A stretch of 64,000 nucleotides of DNA from Kluyveromyces lactis (Eukaryota; Ascomycota; Saccharomycetes; Saccharomycetales; Saccharomycetaceae): positions 868,001-932,000 of the forward strand of contig NC_006040.1 of NCBI RefSeq assembly GCF_000002515.2. Direction: 5' to 3'. Numbering within the stretch: position 1 is the first letter of the stretch; each line of letters begins with the position of its first letter. Position numbers and translations under genes: made by a program. Under the pieces are notes generated by a model that saw only the letters and a program-made list of their open reading frames with translations, did no database searches and was not told where the DNA came from. Positions 49,125 through 59,829 of this stretch are shown here, piece after piece.

Positions 49125-51677
49125 ATGCAGGAAATACCCACACTAAGGCCTTCTGAGGAACAATTTTTGGACCCTATTGGGTTCTTGTCTTCGAATGAGG
49201 TGAAGAAGCTTGGGATGAAGTACGGGATGATTAAGCTTATTCCTCCGGAGTCCTTCAAGCCTGCATTTAGTATTGATGAGGAACAGTTTAGTTTCAGGTG
49301 CAGGTTACAGGTTTTGATGGAGTTAGATATTGAGAATAGATCGAGGCTTCTTTTCTGGAAACAATTGAACAATTTGAAAAGAAGTAAAGGTGACTCCAAG
49401 TTGCTATCGTCACCGCAGGTCATTCTTGGTCACGGGCAAATCCTACCTGTCTACTATTACGACGTATACAAAGCTGTTATCGGATATTTTGATCCAAAGA
49501 AAGGGAAAAGAACTGGCGACGACAGTTTCAGTTTTAAATTAAGTTCTACTTCGAGAAAAAGACAAAGAGATGGATCCTATGTCAGCGAAGCTCAATACAA
49601 ACTAGTCGATCCTAAAATCGTCATGGAGCATAAAAGTTGTTGGCAAGAAGTTTCCCTGAAGTTCCCGCAGTTGGACGCAGCGACAACGAAAAAGATATTC
49701 AAGCTGCACATTCTTCCCTACTATCGCTTTTTATACAATGAGATGATGAAGACGCGATCCACAAAACACAGTAGTAGCCTGCGCAACAGCGTATCTGGGC
49801 TTTTATACAACTACGATTATCCGAAGTCGTTGCTTGAAATGTACGATTCCACGGAGGAATCGAACCAAAGTCGGGATCATAGCCATTCTGGGAATGAGCA
49901 TGATATCTTTAGTGATGATCTACCGGAAAGCTTACGATATGATGAAGAAGTTGACGATTTCAACATTGAGGATGAAGATGAGGATGAAAAATGCCCAATA
50001 TGTGTCAAACACGTTCCGACTAAAGTTACGTCTTCTTCAGTAGCAATAGTGACATGCAATTCATGCGATTTCAAGTTCCATAAGAAATGTCTTGGGAAAA
50101 GTACACCTAACTTAGGTTCCAATGGTCAAGAATGGATCTGTAACACGTGTATTATTGGGAATGGATATTATGGGTTTAAGGAACCTTCGTCTTTGTATAC
50201 ATTGAAATCTTTCAAAGAACATTGCGCTAACTTCGATGACCAACAATTTGCTGGAAATAAACCTAATGATATTGAAACTTTAGAGAAATTATTCTGGGAA
50301 CATGTTCAAGAAATGGTACCAAACCCAATAACTGTCAAGTACGGAGCTGACATACATAGAAATAAACCTGGTCAAACTACCGGGTTCCCAACTATGGGTT
50401 ACGTTCCGCCTTTTATTACAGATAAAGAATCTGATGAATTTAAACAGTTCTTGAAAGTGAGCTCGCACCCATGGAACTTAATCAACCTCCCTAGAGCCAG
50501 AGGATCTCTCCTTTCTATCATCAACAGAAAAATTTCTGGAATGACCATTCCTTGGATTTATGTTGGGTCTACGTTTTCAACATTCTGTTGGCACCTCGAG
50601 GATCAATACACTCTTAGTGCAAACTATCAGCACATAGGCTCACAGAAAATATGGTATTCGATACCAGAACGTAGTACATCTGCCTTTGATGAAATGATGA
50701 AGAATATATCTCCAGACCTTTTTGAAAGGCAACCCGATCTATTGCATCAATTGATCACGCTGGTCTCACCGTATAGTAAACGGTTTGTTGAAGCCGGTAT
50801 TGATTGCTATAAAGCTATTCAAAACCCAGGAGAATATATTGTGACATATCCGAAATGCTATCATGCAGGTTTCAATTCTGGATTCAATTTCAACGAAGCG
50901 GTGAATTTCACATTGGATCTGTGGTTACCATATGGGCTACAATCAATTAATGATTATAAGGAAACCAAAAGAACCGCTGTCGTCAACCTGTTTGACCTAA
51001 TGAGCAATGTATTGAACGCCTACTTGATAAAACCTGAAACATTTGATGATAGTTTTGTAGCCACATGTGTCCGTGAATTGAAGGAATGGTTCAATACCGA
51101 TTTTAAAAACATGATGAAAGTGAAAAATATCGTCGGTGAAACAATCTTCTCCACTGGTTGTGAGGATGCGTACACTAACTCTAGTCTTGATCAAGAAGGT
51201 GGTAGTGATTCTATCAAGGATTCTAATCAAGATCCTGGTAGGAGCGTATCAAATAAGAAAAAATTTGATGAAGACGAAGATGACGAAGATGAAGATGACG
51301 ACGATGACGACGATGACATCGATGTTTTTTGCTCAAAATGCAAAACCATCTGCCCAGTAGCCTTCATTGTACATAACAATTCGAAACGATTTCGAAGCAA
51401 AAGAAGAAACTTGGCTTCCGCTACACCTGACGAATGGAATCAGCTTTCGAATGATGGAAATATTTCAATCTTCTGCTTGGAGGAATATTTAAAGTATGTT
51501 GATGAAAAGGATGCAGAAAACGACGATGATAATGATGACGCCGGACAGTCAATTAATTCTGACGATCCATCCGAGGATGACTTCAAAAACGACGTAATGG
51601 TTTACATTAGGGAGCCAGATGAAGTGAGAAACCTAATATCTCGAGTAGAACGGGCATTGGACAGAAGGCTTAGATAG
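49125..51677 (+). CDS. JHD2: Jhd2, JmjC histone H3K4 demethylase
   Basis: From the ATG at 49125 the protein has 850 residues (S. cerevisiae Jhd2 is 728). Domain order is JARID-like: a JmjN domain (about 3-45, LRPSEEQFLDPIGFL), a PHD finger (about 290-343, CPIC...CNSC...HKKC...CNTC) and a JmjC domain (about 455-620). The Fe(II)-binding triad is His490 and Glu492 in WHLED and His580 in YHAGFN. Downstream comes a long Asp/Glu tract (about 708-727), then CSKCKTICP, a remnant of the C-terminal zinc finger. Jhd2 removes H3K4 methyl groups. It is YJR119C; the acidic tract makes it longer than the S. cerevisiae protein. Confidence 0.95.
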   Translation: MQEIPTLRPSEEQFLDPIGFLSSNEVKKLGMKYGMIKLIPPESFKPAFSIDEEQFSFRCRLQVLMELDIENRSRLLFWKQLNNLKRSKGDSKLLSSPQVILGHGQILPVYYYDVYKAVIGYFDPKKGKRTGDDSFSFKLSSTSRKRQRDGSYVSEAQYKLVDPKIVMEHKSCWQEVSLKFPQLDAATTKKIFKLHILPYYRFLYNEMMKTRSTKHSSSLRNSVSGLLYNYDYPKSLLEMYDSTEESNQSRDHSHSGNEHDIFSDDLPESLRYDEEVDDFNIEDEDEDEKCPICVKHVPTKVTSSSVAIVTCNSCDFKFHKKCLGKSTPNLGSNGQEWICNTCIIGNGYYGFKEPSSLYTLKSFKEHCANFDDQQFAGNKPNDIETLEKLFWEHVQEMVPNPITVKYGADIHRNKPGQTTGFPTMGYVPPFITDKESDEFKQFLKVSSHPWNLINLPRARGSLLSIINRKISGMTIPWIYVGSTFSTFCWHLEDQYTLSANYQHIGSQKIWYSIPERSTSAFDEMMKNISPDLFERQPDLLHQLITLVSPYSKRFVEAGIDCYKAIQNPGEYIVTYPKCYHAGFNSGFNFNEAVNFTLDLWLPYGLQSINDYKETKRTAVVNLFDLMSNVLNAYLIKPETFDDSFVATCVRELKEWFNTDFKNMMKVKNIVGETIFSTGCEDAYTNSSLDQEGGSDSIKDSNQDPGRSVSNKKKFDEDEDDEDEDDDDDDDDIDVFCSKCKTICPVAFIVHNNSKRFRSKRRNLASATPDEWNQLSNDGNISIFCLEEYLKYVDEKDAENDDDNDDAGQSINSDDPSEDDFKNDVMVYIREPDEVRNLISRVERALDRRLR

Positions 51678-52067
51678 CTAGTCACCTAGCCGCTTTTTCA
51701 GACTGTTCATTGGTTTTAAACATAATTCTTGTATACAAATAATTTGTTATTAACCACTTAATTTCTAAATATGCATTATGCAAAGTTCTTTATGATACCA
51801 GAATTGATTCTATCAGATATACTGTCATTGTATTCGTAATATTCTCTGCGATCCTGTATTTTATTCTGTCAAACCTATTCTGACTTTTGACATTGGAATC
51901 CATATTCTGATTAACAATGATTAAGGCTTTGAAAAAAAGTTACAAGAAACCAACATAATATCCTATAAAATAAACCGCCATCTTAACTCATCACATTATG
52001 ATTAAGGGCTGCACATTGGATAACAGTTATATTACGATCAAAAGGCAGTAATTAGGCATTATCAGAT
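51678..52067. other. Intergenic region JHD2 / ILM1
   Basis: This 390-bp AT-rich region is the JHD2 3' end and ILM1 promoter. Nothing else is recognised. Confidence 0.6.
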
Positions 52068-52595
52068 ATGGGACTATTATCATCAGTGAACGTAACGTAT
52101 TTCAGAATAGTATTTTTATTGGGATTAGCATACCTAAGTGTAACTGATGTTAATGCTATTTTGGGAAATAGTCTTGTGCTAGTGCTAACACAAGCCATGG
52201 ATCTACCTGCATTACAGATCCCTCAGCAAAGTGCGCAATTAGGACTATTCTCTTTATTGCTTGGATTGTCTGCTGTGCACGATTTGTTACCATTGCTAGA
52301 AAATAATAAGAAACATTTCCAAGCCGTGGTTCCGTTTAGATTAATGATCTTCTTCGTCCTTACAGCTCTTTCAGTATTCATGAATAATAATCTATATCTA
52401 CACAACAATGCTATTTTCGTGTACGGATTTTGTGAAGTATGGATGAATTTCTTAATCTTCGTTGCATTGAGAGATGAGAGAAACGATGATTTTGCCACTG
52501 GTAACGGCTTTTATCGCCCAATGGATGTTATCGATGAGGATCCTTTCCCTAGCACAGAAAGAGACATCCAAGAGATGGAGGATGATGAAAATTAG
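52068..52595 (+). CDS. ILM1: Ilm1, ER membrane protein
   Basis: The 175-residue protein (S. cerevisiae Ilm1 is 203) has about four hydrophobic segments (roughly 10-28, 58-78, 88-108 and 118-136) and an acidic C-terminal tail. The stretches LTQAMDLPALQI, SAVHDLLPLLENN and VPFRLMIFFVLT match Ilm1 of other yeasts. The S. cerevisiae protein was linked to mitochondrial DNA maintenance and slow growth; its biochemical role is unknown. Only 31 bp separate its stop from that of converging SRB4. It is YJR118C. Confidence 0.92.
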   Translation: MGLLSSVNVTYFRIVFLLGLAYLSVTDVNAILGNSLVLVLTQAMDLPALQIPQQSAQLGLFSLLLGLSAVHDLLPLLENNKKHFQAVVPFRLMIFFVLTALSVFMNNNLYLHNNAIFVYGFCEVWMNFLIFVALRDERNDDFATGNGFYRPMDVIDEDPFPSTERDIQEMEDDEN

Positions 52596-52626
52596 CATCG
52601 GAATGGTGAGTGTTATTTAAGAATCT

Positions 52627-54642
52627 TTATATAAGAAACTCATTATAAACAAAATTCAAGAATTCTTCAAATTCGGTAAATTCTGAGAATCGGGTATCGA
52701 ACTTGACGACTTGACCCACATCGATGTACTTCATGTGGATGATTGCATTACAGTGATTGGTACTTCTCAACGAAAGTTCTAGTTTCCCCTTCTCAGGTAT
52801 GTTTATGGTAAAGTCTGTCCTTGGCATTGATAATATCTTATCAAACAAAGCGATTTCCCTTTGTAAAGTTGCAAGCTCTTTGTTCTTGCTAGGTTCATTA
52901 TCATTCGATGTAATATCGGTATTGGTTGTCATGATTGAATCTTCCTTCTTCTCCAATATAGCATTGTTCACGATCTTTTCAATAAGTTGTGTGTATTTCT
53001 TGTGCCTGATCTTGCCAAGAATGGCACGCAAAAGCACAAGGTCCTTTCCGTAACCTTTCGATGATTTAGAAGAATGTGGATTTGGGTTCAATCTCTTCCA
53101 AAGCTGTTTCTTATACATTACAACAAGTAGCATATTGAGCATAACTAGAATTAAATTGGCTCTTTTGTCATTGACCTTTGCTGCCTCTTGTTGGTAATTT
53201 GAAGTGACTTCCTCATCTAAATTGATTAGCTCGAATTCAATCTTCTCATTTGAAAGCTCAAGTAAGACCTTGTTCTCATTTTCGACCGAGACCCCATATG
53301 GTAAAAGTTGTCCAGCCTCCTTCTTCAACTGATGCATCAATTCTTTCTCAAATATAAAGAATCTTAATTTTGCTATCTGTGACTTGATGTCGCTCCGAGA
53401 ACTCAACAAAAGCTCATTGAGCGAACTCTGACCTGAAAGTAGGTAATCATCTTCTTGTTCAATTTTAGTGAATATCCTGACTCTAACAAACTGTTCTGAT
53501 GAACCCCTACTGATTCCAACATTGATACCAGAATCAATGATGGGTACTAGTTCTAACTGAGAGCCCTCGGAAGTCGCACGTAAGAGAGCGATACCTTTAT
53601 CTGCTGAATAACATGATCCAGAGTCATCAAATCCGTATTTTATTCCCAAGGTTCTTCTCCCCGTGTTTTTGTCTTTCATTTTAAACAGCACATCTTTATT
53701 GGTGATATTATCTGAGATTTGCTTCCAGTAATGATACTCACTTTCTACAGATTTGGAAAGTATCTGGTAATGCTGTTTTAATAGCCTTTTACAATCTTCT
53801 AGACTTCGCAGGTTCCAACCTTTGTGAATGATATCATATGTTAATTTTTCGTGTTCATCCAAAATATCCAAAGGTACTTTATCAGCATTCAAAGAAGCAG
53901 GAGGCGCAATCTTCTTCAAGTATGGTGACATTGAACTTATACCTGCAGAAGTTCTCGTTGAACTTAATAATAAGGACACAAACTCAAGAGACAAAGACGA
54001 TTCATTCAATGCCATATTAACGTGTTCAAGGACATTTTTCTTAATCATCTTAAATTCCTCTAACGTAATTGATTCCTCTTGATTTCCAGAGATTGCTCTT
54101 TGAGCATCATTAGCATCTGCTGTTGGTTCACGCTCTTCTGCAAGCTTCGGTGACGATTCTACTGACGGTACGTCCATGTTAACGTCCCCATCTTCATCTT
54201 TCATTTCATGTGAATCAGATACGCCTTCATTGACCACAGTGGTAGTTTTTTCATCAACATTCTGAATAGCGCTGTCATCATTATCTTCTTCTTGAATAGC
54301 GTTATTACTTTTAGAACTGTTTTCTCGAGAAATTTCCTCGAGGAGTGTCTCTTCATGTATGTCTGCAAATTTGGTACCAGTACCTCTCTGTTGCAACATC
54401 AGTGGAATAAACTGCTCAAGCGGCATCTGACCAAAGTACTCATACGGGTTCTGAATTAATGATTTTTGCGACTTTGCATTATCAGCATCGTCAGCTGCAA
54501 ATACTGTGGCATCTTCATTGTTAACACCTTCGTCACCGTTACCATTAGTCGTTAATGAAGTAGACACCGGAATACTAATTAAATTAGGATCAATTGCCAA
54601 GGGTATACCCTTTTCAGGGTCATATTCTGAGAAGCCATCCAT
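52627..54642 (-). CDS. SRB4: Srb4/Med17, Mediator head module subunit
   Basis: The 671-residue protein (S. cerevisiae Srb4 is 687) is the essential scaffold of the Mediator head and contacts Pol II and other head subunits. The conserved N-terminal block includes [19 protein letters not shown] (about 66-84). An acidic low-complexity region follows (about 110-180). The middle has [15 protein letters not shown] (near 266) and the C-terminal part ends with [20 protein letters not shown]. It is YER022W, next to RPN3 (YER021W) as in S. cerevisiae. Confidence 0.95.
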
Positions 54643-54977
54643 TTAACACTCGAATGTACTTCACTTTTGCAGTTCCAAATTTTCGTAGTAATTACTCCTG
54701 GTTATATCTTTATATTCAGATTCATCCTTTCACTGTTTTCTATCGAGTATCTTGTTGTCTTTTGTTGAAGTTAACATTGAATTTCATTTTCATGTCAAAG
54801 AAAACAGGAACAGAACGGGAAAGAAAAAGACGTAAGTATGGATGGCATCAGAGTACATGCTCAAAGGAAAGCTTGGTGTAAAAGGATTGAGAAGCTTGGC
54901 GTTTTTGAAGTACGAATGATTAATTAACTATACAATTTATTTAGTAGTTCACCACACTTTTCACGAACCCTAACTGA
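54643..54977. other. SRB4 promoter / RPN3 3' region
   Basis: This 335-bp region lies between two minus-strand genes. An ATG at 54792 opens a short basic frame followed by GTAAGT, but no acceptor exon fits before RPN3, so I do not call it. Confidence 0.6.
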
Positions 54978-56498
54978 CTAGATTACATCATCAAGATCTG
55001 AATCGAAGTCCGATAGATTCATAGAGTTCAGGTCCATAGTTGTTTCCAAGGACTCATCAGACAATTTCTTTGAATTGTCTTCTTCTCTTGAATCTGGGAA
55101 CCTCATTCCTGTAACATAGTCCGAATGTAGGTGGTTGACAAATCTAATTCTTTCATCAAACACTTGTTGTGGTTGCTTTGTGCTGTAAACATTCAATAGT
55201 TCACTTGTTTCGATATAACCTTCTTCGTGGTTTATCTTAGCTTCAATGACACCATCTCTAATGGCACGAGAAATCATGTATTCCACAGTCTGTTCAGAAT
55301 CTAGATGTAATTTTAGGCATATGTCCTTCAAAGAAATTTTCTTATACGTTAATGAAATCATTCTAATACCGGTCTTAATGACATTAGATCTCAATCTGAC
55401 ACATAGTTGATAGTTAGAATCTTGAACCAACTCTTTTTTATATTTGGATAAAGATTGTGTGAAAAGGTTCAAATCCCCTAATTTGACAGCCTTTGTAATA
55501 TGATAATAAGGTAGAAGTGATTTTTCAAGACCCTTTTGGTGGAAAAATGTAAGTTCTGGAATGTCACCCATCAAAAGTTGTATACAACATTGGAGTTTGT
55601 TCGCTTGTTGTAAGAAACCTAAACTGTTCTTTGTGTGTGGAGCTTTCCTTAATGCAGAAATAACGTACTCATGACTCTGCGAGTAATCTAATTGGATGGC
55701 ATGGATCTTGGATAGATAGAAGTAATAACGTGCTTCCAAAGGACTGGAAACGTTATCACCAGATGGGAACTCAACCTTGGAAACAAAGTCCGCTGCTAGT
55801 TCAATTTCACCTAATCTCAAATACTGTCTCAAGATACTAGTTATTAAAGTAGCCTTAGTTTCATTATCGTGCTTTAAGGTTGCTGACTTTAAGTATTGCA
55901 TCATTTCTGCCAATAATGACGAGTCGTTTGGAGTAGACGTTAGTTCGTTAGCTCTGTTGATGTAGAACCATATCTTGGCATTTATCAAATCCAAGTTTCT
56001 GTTATTATATTGCTTTAACACTTGAGGAATCACATGTGTCTTGTTGAACTGTTGCAATTCATCAATCCTATTTGAGTCCAATAAGAGCGATTGGACAATG
56101 TAATGGACAAATGAATTCACTTCAGATGATACATCCAAACTCGTACCATCTTGCTGCAATTGATACAAACTAGCTGGATACTCTTCTCTAAACTTTACAG
56201 CATTTTCTACTTTAGGTCTAGAAGTAGGGTGGATAGTTTTTAATAGATACTTCTTATAAGAAGAATCGTCCGGATACACCAAGTTCACCAAGATTGAAGT
56301 ATTTTCCACGGTAACGTCATGTCTTAATGCTGCAAAATCTCTCAATGATTTCCATACGTAACGTGAATCCATTGATAATGTACTCTTAGAAACCTGCTTG
56401 AGGATTTCAAGAAGTTTATCCACAACGGCATCCTCATTAGAATTGTTATCGACCGCGGCCTCTGGGACCGAATCAATATCCATAGCGTCACTAGACAT
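54978..56498 (-). CDS. RPN3: Rpn3, 19S proteasome lid subunit
   Basis: The 506-residue protein (S. cerevisiae Rpn3 is 523) is a PCI-domain subunit of the 26S regulatory particle lid. The N-terminal half has helical repeats. The PCI domain covers about 340-465, with YKKISLKDICLKLHLDSEQT (about 380-399) and the following winged helix with VEYMISRAIRDGVIEAKI. The C-terminus is acidic. A PACE-like site lies 85 bp upstream of the ATG. It is YER021W. Confidence 0.96.
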   Translation of the reverse strand: MSSDAMDIDSVPEAAVDNNSNEDAVVDKLLEILKQVSKSTLSMDSRYVWKSLRDFAALRHDVTVENTSILVNLVYPDDSSYKKYLLKTIHPTSRPKVENAVKFREEYPASLYQLQQDGTSLDVSSEVNSFVHYIVQSLLLDSNRIDELQQFNKTHVIPQVLKQYNNRNLDLINAKIWFYINRANELTSTPNDSSLLAEMMQYLKSATLKHDNETKATLITSILRQYLRLGEIELAADFVSKVEFPSGDNVSSPLEARYYFYLSKIHAIQLDYSQSHEYVISALRKAPHTKNSLGFLQQANKLQCCIQLLMGDIPELTFFHQKGLEKSLLPYYHITKAVKLGDLNLFTQSLSKYKKELVQDSNYQLCVRLRSNVIKTGIRMISLTYKKISLKDICLKLHLDSEQTVEYMISRAIRDGVIEAKINHEEGYIETSELLNVYSTKQPQQVFDERIRFVNHLHSDYVTGMRFPDSREEDNSKKLSDESLETTMDLNSMNLSDFDSDLDDVI

Positions 56499-57011
56499 CG
56501 AATATCTTTTTAATTGACAAGCTGGAGTACTCTGTCAGATGTTTTGCAGTCTCTAGAGCGGGTTGTTGCCTTCCCTTTTATGAGTGGCAAACAGTTTATA
56601 TGATTGTTGTTACGTTTGAACTTTTAAAGGAATCCCAAGTTAACTTTCAAATGGCAATAAAGACGCTGGAGTCGTTGTATACGTAAATATTGAAAAGAAC
56701 AAGAGACATACGGCAACAACGCCTAAATGCCGGCCTGTAATGCTGCAAGACTCAGTGAAAGATGTGGTTGTCTTACGGATAAAGGTGATTAACATCTTAT
56801 ATTAGGAAAACAGGTACAATATTTGCATTATGGCTTTAAAAAGCGCATATATATAGAATAATAAAAATGCTAAACTATGTACTGCAAAATACCACAGAGA
56901 CTAATCTTACTATACAAACTTTGAAAATAGCACTCTGTTTGTTAACGATAAGTACTGCTGCTTATCTAGTGATCTGTAAACAGTAAATTGAATGCCTTTT
57001 TTGTTTGCAAA
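56499..57011. other. RPN3 promoter / STE24 3' region
   Basis: This 513-bp region holds the PACE-like site at 56583-56591. The remainder, AT-rich toward STE24, shows nothing recognisable. Confidence 0.65.
56583..56591 (+). promoter_or_regulatory. PACE-like Rpn4 site upstream of RPN3
   Basis: AGTGGCAAA differs from the PACE consensus GGTGGCAAA in one base and lies 85 bp upstream of the RPN3 ATG. It is in the opposite orientation to the gene, which S. cerevisiae PACE sites tolerate. Together with the perfect site at PRE8 it suggests conserved Rpn4 control. Confidence 0.7.
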
Positions 57012-58382
57012 CTACTGGTCTTTCTTCTCGTTCTTGTATTCGATAGCGATCAATCTTTCGGCCAACGTTGGATGAGAGTAATGATAACTTGAATATAATG
57101 GATCAACATTCATAGTAGAAAGATTCTTGATTTGAAGGTTGATCAATGCTCTGGCTAAATGAGGGGCGTAGCCCAATTCCTTAGCGTAAGCATCAGATTG
57201 GTATTCATGAGCTCTTGAGACTAAGTTTGTCAAAAATGTAGAAAGACAGTCTAGCGGTTGTAATAAGTCATTGAACAAAAGGAATCCGATGATAATTGGA
57301 TATTGAGGGGTAATAACCTTGGAGATATCAGATGAGGAACCAGAACCGGCGAAGAATCCAAATGCGTTGTATAATGATTTGTTTTGATAAGCAGCGGTGA
57401 AGAGGGAAAATACCAAGAAAATATGAGTTTCACTGAAGGCTAGCATCCGCAACAAATGAGATTTTTGCCAGTGACCAATTTCATGAGCCAAAACAGCAAC
57501 AATTTCATCGGTGGTAGAATCGTTGACTAAGGTATCATATAAGACAATACGCTTACTGGTAAATGGGAGACCCGTGAAATAAGCGTTAGAATGAGAAGAT
57601 CTCTTGGAACCATCCACGATGAAAATTTTGTCCAATGGAAATCCTACCTTTTTAGCCAAGTTTTCAATTTCGGTCTTCAACTCGCCATCTTCTAATGGAG
57701 TGAATTTGTTGAACAATGGCATGATAAACACTGGGATAATAGTCAAAGCAAGGATTTGAACCACAAGAATGAATAGACAGATGTACCACAAGAAATTGGA
57801 TGGGAATTTTTCAAAAATCTTTAAGAACAAGTACAATACCGGAGTACCAATGACAGCACCTAGCAGACTGCTCTTAATCATATCAGAGATCCATAACTTA
57901 ATGGTCAATTTGTTGAAACCAAACTTCTCTTCCAAGACGAAATGTTGGTAATAACTCAATGGCAGACCCATCAAAGCGGACAAATTGGACATGACGGTTA
58001 AAAAGTACAAGGATTGGGCAATGGTAGAAGTAGGAAAGAACCTGCTTGGGAAATATTGGGCAAAGCTGTTGCCCAGGTGCCATAGCTTTGGTAAAATATC
58101 GAACTTGATGAAGATCAAATTCTGAGCCAAGTTAATGACATTCGATACAATTGAAAACTTAGACTTGGCTCTTGAGTAAGCTTCCGATTTTTGGAACGTC
58201 TCATCATCAATTTCACCAACTAGCACGGGAGGCAAATTCTTATTGGATAGAGCCAAATATTGACGGTAAGTCAAATAGGTTTCAAATCCAAATTGCGCCA
58301 CAGTGAACCCCGTAATAATGGTTTTCCATGGTATGGAAGATGAATCCAGGATATCTTGAAGTATGTCAACAATTCCCATCAT
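57012..58382 (-). CDS. STE24: Ste24, CAAX prenyl protease 1
   Basis: The 456-residue polytopic zinc protease of the ER and inner nuclear membrane (S. cerevisiae Ste24 is 453) performs the AAX removal and the N-terminal cleavage of a-factor and clears clogged translocons. The zinc motif HEIGH has His300 and His304, and the third ligand Glu lies in the LVSRAHEYQSDAY stretch near 390. Several membrane segments precede it, and SGLPFT-type FTGLPFTSKRIVLYDTL (about 268-284) is conserved. The tail ends with basic/acidic residues and has no clear ER retrieval signal. It is YJR117W. Confidence 0.97.
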   Translation of the reverse strand: MMGIVDILQDILDSSSIPWKTIITGFTVAQFGFETYLTYRQYLALSNKNLPPVLVGEIDDETFQKSEAYSRAKSKFSIVSNVINLAQNLIFIKFDILPKLWHLGNSFAQYFPSRFFPTSTIAQSLYFLTVMSNLSALMGLPLSYYQHFVLEEKFGFNKLTIKLWISDMIKSSLLGAVIGTPVLYLFLKIFEKFPSNFLWYICLFILVVQILALTIIPVFIMPLFNKFTPLEDGELKTEIENLAKKVGFPLDKIFIVDGSKRSSHSNAYFTGLPFTSKRIVLYDTLVNDSTTDEIVAVLAHEIGHWQKSHLLRMLAFSETHIFLVFSLFTAAYQNKSLYNAFGFFAGSGSSSDISKVITPQYPIIIGFLLFNDLLQPLDCLSTFLTNLVSRAHEYQSDAYAKELGYAPHLARALINLQIKNLSTMNVDPLYSSYHYSHPTLAERLIAIEYKNEKKDQ

Positions 58383-58977
58383 TAATATAACTATAATGAG
58401 GTGATCAATGCCCTACAATCTATGTTTTCTTCTCGAAGCTAAGTGTTAATTGACCTTTATTTTTAGTTCAATATGCAAAGAAGCAGAAAGGAATATATTT
58501 AATGATTCGAATCAAAATTGCCAGATAATCAGCTCCTAACGGTGTTTCTTGCCTAACTTAGTAAAGCCCTGGTAAATAAAGGGGAAATGAAGCACTAGAA
58601 GCACACTGTTCGAATAATACCAAGTACTCTAGCCTTCTCTCCTTCTATATTCTTCAAACAAGTCAATGCAGTTCTTTGCGGTTTTGTATTTTCAAATTTT
58701 ATGCTCACTTAAAGGTCATGATGAGAATTTAGTGCCTGCGAAAATAAAAGGCACACACGTTCAAATGGGCAAATATATCCCTTTGGAACACTCCTGAAGG
58801 TTAGCTGACTACTTCAATTGATCAGTGAATCTGGCGAAGAATTCATAACCGTGTGATCTTTATTTCTTATAAATCCAGTTTTGGTGCTGGGCATTTCTAT
58901 GTAGTACGTTGATTTTTATATATAATGAAACAGACAATCAGTCAGCAGATCTGATCTGATCTGACAACGATAAGGAC
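58383..58977. other. STE24 promoter / TDA4 3' region
   Basis: This 595-bp region has a short tandem of ATCTG (three units near 58949-58963). One TGAAACA (58926-58932) lies more than 540 bp from the STE24 ATG and is not called as a functional element. Confidence 0.55.
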
Positions 58978-59829
58978 TCAATCAATTTTGGAGACTCTTT
59001 TAGATCCATTAGCCATCTTTTTAGCAATTTTCAACATCTTAGAGAACCAGTGGATATTCAAGAAGTCTAGTGAGACGTTGATACCCAAGATAACGGCAGT
59101 CATGTATAATGGGATTTGATCCCACACTTGCCACATCTCGTAGATCAAAATCGCAACAGCGACGAACCCCCATACCAATCTGACGAAGAAAAATACTGAG
59201 ATCAACAAGAACCCATTCAATACGTTGAACCAGGTAGGAACCACCTGCTTCGAGGATCCACGGGACAATTGGATGATGTACCAATTGATGTTGACAAACG
59301 GAGTTGAGGCCTCGAATGACAAGAATCTTCCGATCCATGCTTGGCATACCGGGTGCAAGGTAATGGTCAGAACAGCGAATGCTGCCACAGCGTGGAACAA
59401 GAATCCAATACCGAACAATTTGAAGTACCTCAGACAGATATACAGATCCCACATGAAATACCCAATACTAACGGCAGAAACCATGGAAGCATAAGAATTG
59501 TAGTAAGTTGCCACATTAAATCCAAAAGGAATCCATAATAACGGCCAGATCAAGTACAGGGAGACAACGCTCTGGATCATAGACACGGTATGAATATCGA
59601 AATTAATTTTGTCAGGTTCATCCCTTTCTGTGTAATGCTCTTTGAAGAACCATTCGTTAAGTTTTGGCACCACAAATGGATATAGAATGAATTGATACAC
59701 CACAAAAGATATCAAGGCTTCATGCAAATGTCTATAGTACAAGTTTTCAGAAGATGGATCAAATGACCAGCTTAGCAATGGATCAGACAACTCTGGTCCC
59801 GTGAAGTAACTACTCAATTTCTCAAGCAT
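58978..59829 (-). CDS. TDA4: Tda4, TLC-domain membrane protein (YJR116W-like)
   Basis: The 283-residue protein (S. cerevisiae Tda4 is 279) has about six or seven hydrophobic helices across residues 35-270 and a basic C-terminus. The layout and FLFHAVAAFAVLTITLHP (about 143-160), with the conserved His, are those of TLC (TRAM-LAG1-CLN8) proteins. Its function is unknown. The name comes from a topoisomerase-damage sensitivity screen. It is YJR116W, next to STE24 as in S. cerevisiae. It is divergent from ADO1. Confidence 0.9.
   Translation of the reverse strand: MLEKLSSYFTGPELSDPLLSWSFDPSSENLYYRHLHEALISFVVYQFILYPFVVPKLNEWFFKEHYTERDEPDKINFDIHTVSMIQSVVSLYLIWPLLWIPFGFNVATYYNSYASMVSAVSIGYFMWDLYICLRYFKLFGIGFLFHAVAAFAVLTITLHPVCQAWIGRFLSFEASTPFVNINWYIIQLSRGSSKQVVPTWFNVLNGFLLISVFFFVRLVWGFVAVAILIYEMWQVWDQIPLYMTAVILGINVSLDFLNIHWFSKMLKIAKKMANGSKRVSKID

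Noticed and set aside
54792-54837. ATG frame MSKKTGTERE followed by a GTAAGT donor-like site
   Set aside because: The only CTAAC-AG pair lies at the RPN3 stop codon, leaving no room for a second exon.
58926-58932. TGAAACA upstream of STE24 as a pheromone element
   Set aside because: Single copy, more than 540 bp from the gene and next to the TDA4 stop codon.
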